DNA of 64,000 nt from contig JACPOW010000055.1 in NCBI GenBank assembly GCA_016191335.1, positions 1 through 64,000 on the forward strand, in the 5' to 3' direction. The notes under the pieces are model-generated. The model searched no databases. It was given only the letters and a program-made list of their open reading frames with translations, and was not told the DNA's origin. Every line of letters begins with the position of its first letter. Position 1 is the stretch's first letter. Positions 53,820 to 64,000 of this stretch are shown here, piece by piece. The stretch comes from Elusimicrobiota bacterium. GTDB lineage: Bacteria; Elusimicrobiota; Elusimicrobia; UBA1565; UBA9628. A program made the translations under genes and the position numbers.

Positions 53820-55094
53820 ATGGCCCCGCTCCGTTCCCTCCTCCTGAGCTCGGCGCTCCTCCTCGCTCCGCCGGCTTTCGCCGCGCCCGCCCCGGAGCTC
53901 GTCGCGCTCGACGCCTCCTTGGCCCGGACGCAGGACGATCACCGCGCCGGTCGCCTCGACGCCAAGGCCTACGCGGACGCCATCATCGCGTTCCGGACCG
54001 ACCTCGCCGCGACCGTCTCCCGGCTCGAGCCGTCCTCCGATAACGCGGCCTTGCACGCGCGAATCCTCTCCCGCCTCGGGGAGCCCAAGGGGGCATTCGA
54101 GGCGCTGGGCCCGGCGCTGGCTCGCGAGCCCGACGACCCGGAACTGCGCCTCGCGTTGAGCCAGGTCCTCCTGGAGCAGAAGGACTATCGCGCCGCCCTC
54201 GCGGAGGCGAACGCGGTGCTCGAGCGAGACCCCGGCAACAAAGGCGCGCTCGCGATCAAGTTCGAGAGCCAGGGACGCGCCGCTCCGTCGAGAGCGACCG
54301 CCGGCGCGCAAGCTCCCGCGCGGGGCTCGCCGGCCGACGCGCCGATCGTCTCCGCGAAGGCGCGAGGCCCGCGGCCGAGCGTCGTGCCCGCGCTGGACCG
54401 CTCTGAACCCGCATCTCCCGCCCCTGAGAGCGGGGGACTTCCCCTATGGCCCGTCGTCCCGGCCGCCGGCCTCGGCGTCGCGGCCTTCGCCGTGCGCCGG
54501 AGCCGGATGACCATCGAATCCGAGGACGGCTTCAACGAGGACGACCGCCCTCAGCCCGGCCGGCTGCAGGAGTTCGTGGCGGGGGCGGTCTTGGCGGGTC
54601 TGGCGGGGGCCGCCGTTTATCTCGGCGGTGTTTACGTCGTCGGCGCCGCGACCCCGCTGGCGAACCGCTTCATGGCGGGGCCGGGGCAGCAGGCGATGCG
54701 TCTGGCGCAATCCCAATCGGGCTCGATCAACCTGGGACCCGCGAAGGCGGTGAACGAGCTTCCGGAAACCTTCGTTCGCGTGATCCCGAACACGCCGGAT
54801 GCGTTGAGCAGGCTCCGGATGCTGGGTCCCTCGGGGCAGTTGCGCACCTTCGTGACGGCGGCGGAAGACATCAAAGGGCTGAACGCTGCGCAGATACGGG
54901 AGCGTCTCGCGATCGAGCCGGCGGCGGAATACATCGTCATCCGATTCCCCGCCGTCAAATCCGGGGTCGCCACTCCTATCGCGTATAATAATCCCAGCTT
55001 CATCGGCCGCGGTTTGACATCCGGCGGAGCGAGGGAGTTCGTCATCCTGAATGGTCCGATCCCCAAAGATGCCGTCATCGAGGTCGTCAAATGA
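53820..55094 (+). CDS. Exported TPR membrane protein with C-terminal toxin-like domain
   Basis: A 424-residue protein of layered build: signal peptide (1-21, LLLAPPAFA), TPR-like helices (about 30-150), Ala/Pro linker, membrane helix 1 (about 207-225), short charged loop (RRSRMTIESEDGF), membrane helix 2 (about 251-276), then a C-terminal domain from about 311 (VNELPETFVRVIPNTPDAL ... GGAREFVILNGPIPKDAVI). The GGAREF-x-GPIP ending resembles terminal domains of polymorphic toxins, but I cannot assign a fold or activity. The next gene, overlapping by ATGA, looks like an Imm27 immunity protein, which is the main support for a toxin role. Confidence 0.6.
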   Translation: MAPLRSLLLSSALLLAPPAFAAPAPELVALDASLARTQDDHRAGRLDAKAYADAIIAFRTDLAATVSRLEPSSDNAALHARILSRLGEPKGAFEALGPALAREPDDPELRLALSQVLLEQKDYRAALAEANAVLERDPGNKGALAIKFESQGRAAPSRATAGAQAPARGSPADAPIVSAKARGPRPSVVPALDRSEPASPAPESGGLPLWPVVPAAGLGVAAFAVRRSRMTIESEDGFNEDDRPQPGRLQEFVAGAVLAGLAGAAVYLGGVYVVGAATPLANRFMAGPGQQAMRLAQSQSGSINLGPAKAVNELPETFVRVIPNTPDALSRLRMLGPSGQLRTFVTAAEDIKGLNAAQIRERLAIEPAAEYIVIRFPAVKSGVATPIAYNNPSFIGRGLTSGGAREFVILNGPIPKDAVIEVVK

Positions 55095-55465
55095 AAAAGC
55101 TCCAGCCCGGTGAAACGGAGTTGATCGGCGCATGGGTGAAATCGTCCGATGGCGTCGTGGGCGACGCCGTCTGCAAAAGGATCGAATGGCTGGCCGGCGA
55201 AGTGCTCGAGCTGGTCGGGATCGAGAAGGACAGCGGCGGATGGGAAACGCTCCATCGGGACCCTTCGGACGGGCGGTACTGGCTCAGATCGTTCCCGCAG
55301 GGAGACTATCATGGGGGCGGCGCCCCGTCGCTGAGGACCGTCGTGCTCACCGATGAGGAGCGCGCGGCTCGCTTCGTGTCTCCAGAAAAATGGAAGGCAG
55401 AGACGGAGAAGTTCATGCGCGAGCGTAATATACGTCTCATCTCTCCTGACGAACCGAAGCCCTGA
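55091..55465 (+). CDS. Imm27-like immunity protein
   Basis: A 124-residue cytoplasmic protein. The pattern of ETELIGAWV, CKRIEWL, GGWETLHRDPSDGRYW, FPQGDYHGGGAPSLR is that of immunity protein 27, known as a neighbour of polymorphic toxins. It has no signal peptide. Its ATG overlaps the preceding gene's stop (ATGA), so the two are made together, and an intrinsic terminator at 55497-55517 closes the unit. That it neutralises the neighbour is inference. Confidence 0.75.
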   Translation: MKKLQPGETELIGAWVKSSDGVVGDAVCKRIEWLAGEVLELVGIEKDSGGWETLHRDPSDGRYWLRSFPQGDYHGGGAPSLRTVVLTDEERAARFVSPEKWKAETEKFMRERNIRLISPDEPKP

Positions 55466-55496
55466 CCCCGTTCCTTCTTCGGTCGAATCCCTAGCC

Positions 55497-55517
55497 GAGG
55501 CGACACCGCCTCTTTTT
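55497..55517 (+). terminator. Intrinsic terminator after the toxin-immunity unit
   Basis: GAGGCG and CGCCTC form a 6-bp stem around an ACAC loop, followed by five T residues. One of only two classical terminators I see. Confidence 0.75.
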
Positions 55518-55539
55518 CCGTTTTCCATTCTTCCGAGGA

Positions 55540-55569
55540 GGGTATTGAGCACATGTGTGCTCAAAACCC
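55540..55569. repeat. Imperfect palindrome (13 of 14 bp) before the DUF192 operon
   Basis: Arms 55540-55553 and 55556-55569 with a 2-bp centre; the inner nine pairs (TTGAGCACA/TGTGCTCAA) are exact. It lies about 50 bp upstream of the DUF192 start, in the 152-bp gap, and is a candidate operator for the methylmalonyl-CoA operon. Confidence 0.6.
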
Positions 55570-55599
55570 CCGAGGGACCAACCCGACGGACAAAACATG

Positions 55600-55605
55600 T
55601 AGAAT
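55600..55605 (+). promoter_or_regulatory. Candidate -10 for the DUF192/mutase operon
   Basis: TAGAAT with 12 nt before the GTG at 55618; predicted 5' UTR of only about 5 nt. Confidence 0.4.
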
Positions 55606-55617
55606 GCTTTTACTCGC

Positions 55618-55973
55618 GTGAATAAGGCATTTTTGGTAGCTTTTAACCGGACGCAGGCCAAGCCGGTCGCGGTCCGCGTGCTCAAGGCGGACGACCCCGC
55701 TTCGCGCAGCAAAGGTCTTCTCGGTCGCGAGTCCATGGCGCCGGACGAGGGGCTCTGGATCGTGCCGTGCCCGATGATTCACACCTTCTTCATGAAGTTC
55801 CCGATCGACGTCCTCTTCCTCGACGCGGACCTCACCGTCCGCCGTGTGATGGAGGACCTGCGCCCGTGGCGTCTGTCGCCGTGGGTGCTGTCGGCGCGCA
55901 GCGTGCTCGAGCTCAAGGGCGGCGTCCTCAAGGGCTCGGTGCGCGTCGGGGACAGGATCGAGATGAGGCAAGC

Positions 55974-55977
<4 letters not shown>
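55618..55977 (+). CDS. DUF192 protein
   Basis: A 119-residue protein, GTG start. RSKGLLGRESMAPDEGLWIVPC, HTFFMKFPIDVLFLD and the PWVLSARSVLELKGG segment are the DUF192 signature. Many members carry a signal peptide; this one does not. The function of the family is not established to my knowledge. It overlaps the mutase gene as ATGA and is the first gene of that operon. Confidence 0.85.
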
Positions 55978-59352
<3,375 letters not shown>

Positions 59353-59355
59353 GCC

Positions 59356-60456
59356 ATGGCACAGACCAACGCGAGCGCGTCCGGCCCCGACATGAACGTC
59401 GACCTGGCTCTCGAGCTCTTCTCGATCGCCGGGTCGCTGAACTCGACGACCGACCTCGACTTCCTCCTCCAGAAGATCGGCGCGGCGGCCGAGCAGCTCC
59501 TCGACTCGGAGGCGAGCGCCATCATGCTCGTCACCGACGACAAGAAGCACCTCTTCTTCCGCGTCGCCTCCGGCGCGCACGCCAAGGCGCTCAAGACGAT
59601 GACCTTGCCGATCGGCCAGGGCATCGCGGGCTGGGTCGCCCAGGAGCGCCAGCCGCAGGTCGTCAACGACACCCGCAGCGACCCGCGCTTCGCCGGCAAG
59701 TTCGACAAGGCGAGCGGCTTCGTCACGCGCTCGCTGCTGTGCGTGCCGATGCTGTTCCGCGGCGAGCTCGTCGGCGTCGTCGAGGTGCTCAACAAGCGCG
59801 AGGGCGGCTACGGCGAGGGCCACATCGGCCTGCTGTCGAGCCTGGCGAACCTCGCCTCGGTGGCGATCGTCAACGCGAAGATCATGTCCGAGCAGAAGAA
59901 CTTCTTCTCGCACGTGCTGGAGCTGCTGACCGCCTCCATCGAGACCTCCCGTCCGGGGCTCGAGGACTACCCGGTGCGCGCGGCGAAGCTCGCCTGCTCG
60001 ATCGGGCGCGCCCTCGAGGTCGACGAGTACGAGTACCGCATGCTCTACTACGCCGGCGTCCTGCACAAGATCGGCTTCGTCGCCTTCAAGAGCCCGCGCC
60101 TGCTCGCCGACCTCGGCGTGACCAGCGCCTCCGACGAGATGCTGCCCGCGTTCTCGGCGCGCATGCTCGAGGGCATCAAGATGCTCGACGGCGCGATCCC
60201 GATGATCCGCCATCATAAGGAGAACTTCGACGGCACCGGCTACCCGGGCAAGCTGAAGGGCGACGCCATCCCGCTGGGCGCCCGCATCCTGGGCCTGGTC
60301 GTGAAGATGGAGGAGCTGCGCGCCGCCGGGCTGCGGGACGCGGCTCTGGGCGCGCAGGCCTTGAAGGAGGCGCGCGCCGGCGCGGGCAGCCGCTTCGACC
60401 CGAAGGTCGTGGACGCGTTCGCCGCGGTGCTCGAGTCGCAAGGAGGAACCTGGTAA
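59356..60456 (+). CDS. GAF plus degenerate HD-GYP domain protein
   Basis: A 366-residue regulator. The N-terminal GAF domain (about 15-175) contains [24 protein letters not shown] and [22 protein letters not shown]. The C-terminal HD-GYP-like domain has [26 protein letters not shown], so GYP is kept, but the HD metal pair reads LHKIGF where LHDIGK is expected. Loss of the Asp argues against c-di-GMP hydrolysis and for a binding role. PilB-type ATPases can be regulated by c-di-GMP, which may explain the pairing. Its TAA shares one base with the next ATG. Confidence 0.9.
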   Translation: MAQTNASASGPDMNVDLALELFSIAGSLNSTTDLDFLLQKIGAAAEQLLDSEASAIMLVTDDKKHLFFRVASGAHAKALKTMTLPIGQGIAGWVAQERQPQVVNDTRSDPRFAGKFDKASGFVTRSLLCVPMLFRGELVGVVEVLNKREGGYGEGHIGLLSSLANLASVAIVNAKIMSEQKNFFSHVLELLTASIETSRPGLEDYPVRAAKLACSIGRALEVDEYEYRMLYYAGVLHKIGFVAFKSPRLLADLGVTSASDEMLPAFSARMLEGIKMLDGAIPMIRHHKENFDGTGYPGKLKGDAIPLGARILGLVVKMEELRAAGLRDAALGAQALKEARAGAGSRFDPKVVDAFAAVLESQGGTW

Positions 60457-60857
60457 TGGACAAACCGCTCCGAGTCTTGATCGCGAAGCCCGGCCTCGAC
60501 GGCCACGACCGCGGCGCCAAGGTCATCGTGCGCGCCCTGCGCGACGCCGGCTTCGAGGTCATCTACACCGGCATCCGCCAGACGCCGGAGATGATCGCGG
60601 CCGCCGCGATGCAGGAGGACGTGGACGCGGTCGGCCTGTCCCTGCTGTCAGGGGCTCACTTGACCCTGTTCCCGGCCATCTGCAAAGAGCTCAAGAAGAA
60701 GGGGCTCAAGGACGTGCTCGTGTTCGGCGGCGGCATCATCCCCGACGAGGACATCCCCGTGCTCAAGAAGGCGGGCGTCGACGGGGTCTTCGGGCCCGGG
60801 ACGCCCCTGCAGACCATCGTCGACTATCTGAAGGGGAAGCTGGCCGTTGCCAGGTAA
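60456..60857 (+). CDS. mcmA2: Methylmalonyl-CoA mutase, cobalamin-binding subunit
   Basis: A 133-residue B12-binding domain with [12 protein letters not shown] (DxHxxG, His as lower cobalt ligand), [10 protein letters not shown] (SxL) and [12 protein letters not shown] (GG). It completes the mutase encoded at 55974. It overlaps the following meaB by 11 nt. The separated subunit arrangement is known in archaea and some bacteria. Confidence 0.95.
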   Translation: MDKPLRVLIAKPGLDGHDRGAKVIVRALRDAGFEVIYTGIRQTPEMIAAAAMQEDVDAVGLSLLSGAHLTLFPAICKELKKKGLKDVLVFGGGIIPDEDIPVLKKAGVDGVFGPGTPLQTIVDYLKGKLAVAR

Positions 60858-61797
60858 AATCGCGCCGTTAGAGCTCGTTAAGCGTGTGCGCCGCGGCGAG
60901 CACGCCGCGGCCTCCCGCGCGCTGACCATCGTCGTTAACGACGCCCCGGACTCCGAGGTTCTCGCCAAGGAATTCTTCAAATCCTCCGGCTCCGCCCAGA
61001 AGGTCGGCGTGTCCGGCCCGCCCGGCGCCGGAAAATCGTCTTTGACCGGGCGCCTGATCGGCTATTACCGTTCCAAAAAGCTGAAAGTCGGAGTCCTCAT
61101 GGTGGACCCGTCCTCCTCCATCTCGGGCGGGGCTTTCCTCGGCGACCGGCTTCGCGTGATGGAGCATGCCACGGATTCCGGAGTCTTCATCCGTTCCCTT
61201 GCGTCGCGCGGGATGATCGGCGGGCTGACGTACGCGATCTTCGGCGCGATCCACGTCCTGGAGACGCTCGGCTGCGACAAGATCCTCATCGAGACCGTCG
61301 GCACCGGCCAGGACGAGGTGGAGATCGCCTCGGTCGCCGACACCGTCCTCTACGTCACCACGCCGTCGATGGGCGACGAGATCCAGGCGATGAAGGCCGG
61401 CGCCATGGAGATCGGCGACATCTTCGTCGTCAACAAGGCCGACCTCGCCGGGAAAGACAAGGCCGTGGCTGATCTGAAGGCGGCCCTCGGGCTCGGACAC
61501 TCCGCCGGCCAGGCGCAGAAGGCCTGGGAGCCGCCCGTGCTGGCCACCTCGGCCAAGACCGGCGAAGGCATCCCCGAGCTCGCCTCCGTCCTCGACGCTC
61601 ACTGGACCCACCTGCGCAAGTCCGGCGAGGGCCGCGCGCGGCTCAAGGGCCAGCACGCCACCGAGCTCCAGTTCTGGATCCAGCGCCGCGTCATCAAGAG
61701 CGCGCTCGACCGCGTCACCGACAAGATCCTGGAGGACATGGTCAGCCGCAAGACCGACCCCGGCAGCGTCGGGCGCCGCCTCCTGGAGGCGCGTTGA
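60847..61797 (+). CDS. meaB: MeaB/ArgK G-protein chaperone of methylmalonyl-CoA mutase
   Basis: Protects and reloads the mutase with cobalamin, 316 residues, TTG start. G1 is [15 protein letters not shown], the switch region [17 protein letters not shown], the Walker B-type [13 protein letters not shown] and the guanine-specificity [17 protein letters not shown] follows. The dimerisation tail ([15 protein letters not shown]) is complete. It is placed directly after the cobalamin-binding subunit, which matches its role. Confidence 0.95.
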   Translation: MPGKIAPLELVKRVRRGEHAAASRALTIVVNDAPDSEVLAKEFFKSSGSAQKVGVSGPPGAGKSSLTGRLIGYYRSKKLKVGVLMVDPSSSISGGAFLGDRLRVMEHATDSGVFIRSLASRGMIGGLTYAIFGAIHVLETLGCDKILIETVGTGQDEVEIASVADTVLYVTTPSMGDEIQAMKAGAMEIGDIFVVNKADLAGKDKAVADLKAALGLGHSAGQAQKAWEPPVLATSAKTGEGIPELASVLDAHWTHLRKSGEGRARLKGQHATELQFWIQRRVIKSALDRVTDKILEDMVSRKTDPGSVGRRLLEAR

Positions 61798-62186
61798 AGC
61801 TCCATCACGTCGGCGTCGCCGTGAAGGACCTCGACGAGGCGATCGCGCGCCACGAGAAGCTCGGCCTGCGGCTGGCGCATCGCGAGGTCGTCGCCTCCCA
61901 GAAGGTCGAGGTCGCTTTCATGGGCTCGGGCCCCTGGATCGAGCTCCTCGCCGGCACCGACGGGGAATCCCCGGTGTCTAGATTCCTGGACAAACGCGGC
62001 CCCGGCCAGCACCACCTCGCTTTCGCCGTCCCGAGCATCGCCGCCGAATTGAAGAAGCAGTCCGCCGCCGGCGCTCAACTCATCGACAAGGCCGCCCGCC
62101 CCGGCGCCTGGGGCCATAAGGTCGCCTTCCTGCATCCGAAGGACCAGGGCGGCGTCCTGATCGAACTCGTCGAGGAAGCTCATTGA
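61794..62186 (+). CDS. mce: Methylmalonyl-CoA epimerase
   Basis: Converts the (S) product of propionyl-CoA carboxylase to the (R) substrate of the mutase, 130 residues of vicinal-oxygen-chelate fold. Metal ligands are His in LHHVGVAV, His in GQHHLAFAV and Glu in VLIELVEE; IELLAGTDGESPVSRFLDKRG (only its family pattern is meant) is typical of the epimerase. The start is TTG (61794), sharing bases with the meaB stop TGA. Confidence 0.92.
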   Translation: MKLHHVGVAVKDLDEAIARHEKLGLRLAHREVVASQKVEVAFMGSGPWIELLAGTDGESPVSRFLDKRGPGQHHLAFAVPSIAAELKKQSAAGAQLIDKAARPGAWGHKVAFLHPKDQGGVLIELVEEAH

Positions 62187-62192
62187 ATCGCC

Positions 62193-62221
62193 TGGAAATG
62201 AACCGTAGTATGGTGTATACT
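62193..62221 (+). promoter_or_regulatory. Promoter-like element upstream of the NYN gene
   Basis: TGGAAA (62193-62198), 17 bp, TATACT (62216-62221). Transcription would begin near 62228, giving about 64 nt of leader containing the hairpin at 62249-62280 before the NYN start. Confidence 0.5.
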
Positions 62222-62248
62222 GTTATTGCAGTCAGCAACCAATCTAAT

Positions 62249-62290
62249 CCCCAACCGATCGCCTTCGGGCCCGGTTGGGGTTTCCTTTTT
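62249..62290 (+). terminator. UUCG-capped intrinsic terminator/attenuator before the NYN gene
   Basis: CCCCAACCG (62249-62257) pairs perfectly with CGGTTGGGG (62272-62280). The interior holds a second stem GCC-TTCG-GGC (62261-62270) with a UUCG tetraloop. A T-rich tract (TTTCCTTTTT, 62281-62290) follows, and the NYN ATG is at 62292. It is either the end of the mutase operon or an attenuator for the NYN gene. Confidence 0.8.
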
Positions 62291-62291
62291 C

Positions 62292-62910
62292 ATGGCTGAT
62301 CCGAATCTTGAGCCGGCGATAAAACGTGCGGCCGTTTTTTTTGACGGCCAGAATCTGTTTTATGCAGCCAAGGAGGCTTTCGGTTCTCTATATCCTGATT
62401 ACGATGTAAAGGCGTTGGCCGAACGGGTTTGCAAAGCAAACGGCCTCGATCCGATTTCAATTCGATTCTACACGGGTGTTCCCGACCCCCAGGACAATGT
62501 GAAGTGGAGCGGCTTCTGGGCGAAGAAGTTGCTGGGCATGAGCCGTGACGGGGTGATGGTCTATAGTCGTCCCCTTAAATATCGGAACAAGACGGTCAAG
62601 CTCCCGGATGGGAAGACGCACTCATTCTTGAGCGCGTCGGAGAAAGGCGTGGACATTCGGATCGCTCTTGATGTCATAAGGATGGCGATCAAAAACGAGT
62701 ACGACGTCGCGCTTATATTCAGCCAGGACCAGGATTTTTCCGAGGTCGCGGATGAAGTGCGCTTGATCGGGGCTGAGCATAAACGGTGGGTGCAGGTGGC
62801 GAGCGCCTATCCGGCAAGCCCTACGTTCAGAAATGGACGGGGGATCAATAGGACCAATTGGATCAAGATCGATCGGGCGACATACCAATCATGTCTGGAT
62901 GCCTACAACT

Positions 62911-62921
<11 letters not shown>
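62292..62921 (+). CDS. NYN-domain (LabA/DUF88-like) putative ribonuclease
   Basis: A 209-residue PIN-like protein of the NYN family. Acidic metal-site residues appear in VFFDGQNLFYAAKE, KGVDIRIALDVIRMA and VALIFSQDQDFSEV. GC content is clearly below that of the neighbours, with TTT, TAT and AAA codons, suggesting recent acquisition. ATG 62292 is used; a TTG at 62226 would add 22 residues encoded by the hairpin and is less likely. Its last 11 nt overlap the carboxylase start, so ribosomes finishing it could feed the next gene. Confidence 0.88.

Positions 62922-64000
<1,079 letters not shown>

Noticed and set aside
62226-62291. TTG at 62226 as the NYN start
   Set aside because: It would encode the terminator hairpin and T-tract as protein and lies only 4 nt after the -10; ATG 62292 fits the domain.

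Overview
The window is GC-rich (most codons end in G or C), gene-dense bacterial DNA of about 60 genes, with no stretch over 300 bases lacking a gene or gene remnant. I recognise no rRNA, tRNA, CRISPR array or insertion sequence. Signal peptides, one lipobox, periplasmic TPR proteins and a split methylmalonyl-CoA mutase point to a diderm bacterium. Bacterial topoisomerase VI, many short Ala/Pro-rich secreted proteins and a PilB-type ATPase resemble high-GC environmental Elusimicrobiota, but that placement is inference.

Layout. 1-1086: a PPK2 kinase fragment and a DUF4279 gene. 1130-10343 (minus): a tight nine-gene run of two MDR dehydrogenases, ribD, ribE, ribBA, ribH, nusB, ligA and purH. 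10379-15727: a TPR secreted protein, speA broken by an internal deletion, a MEDS-domain histidine kinase and a secreted protein. 15702-21659 (minus): topoisomerase VI A and B, an ornithine-cyclodeaminase family gene, era and a secreted protein. 21882-29754: HNH protein, hemW, phoH2, response regulator, valS, secreted protein, response regulator. 29759-34529 (minus): a secreted repeat protein and a homogentisate (tyrosine) degradation cluster. 34591-42220: antiporter, HAD phosphatase, ygfZ, M28 peptidase, signalling genes, mutY and a BON lipoprotein. 42247-49400: an rdgB-TPR fusion, murC, an rsmA lacking its 5' part, and two membrane glycosyltransferases. 49397-55465: secreted protein, histidine kinase, efp, HAD, subtilase, and a probable toxin with an Imm27-like immunity gene. 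55618-64000: DUF192 and a propionyl-CoA/methylmalonyl-CoA operon (mutase subunits, MeaB, epimerase, carboxylase beta) interrupted by a PilB ATPase, a degenerate HD-GYP protein and an NYN nuclease.

Two organisational themes stand out. At the head of most transcription units a -10 hexamer (TANNNT) lies only about 6-8 nt before the start codon, predicting leaderless mRNAs. Inside operons, genes are coupled by 1-11 nt overlaps, often GTGA or ATGA. Perfect long palindromes mark three intergenic gaps. The observations I rate highest are the leaderless architecture, the RdgB-signal-TPR fusion, the toxin/Imm27 pair, the NYN gene behind a UUCG-capped terminator hairpin, and an EF-P lacking the usual modified lysine.
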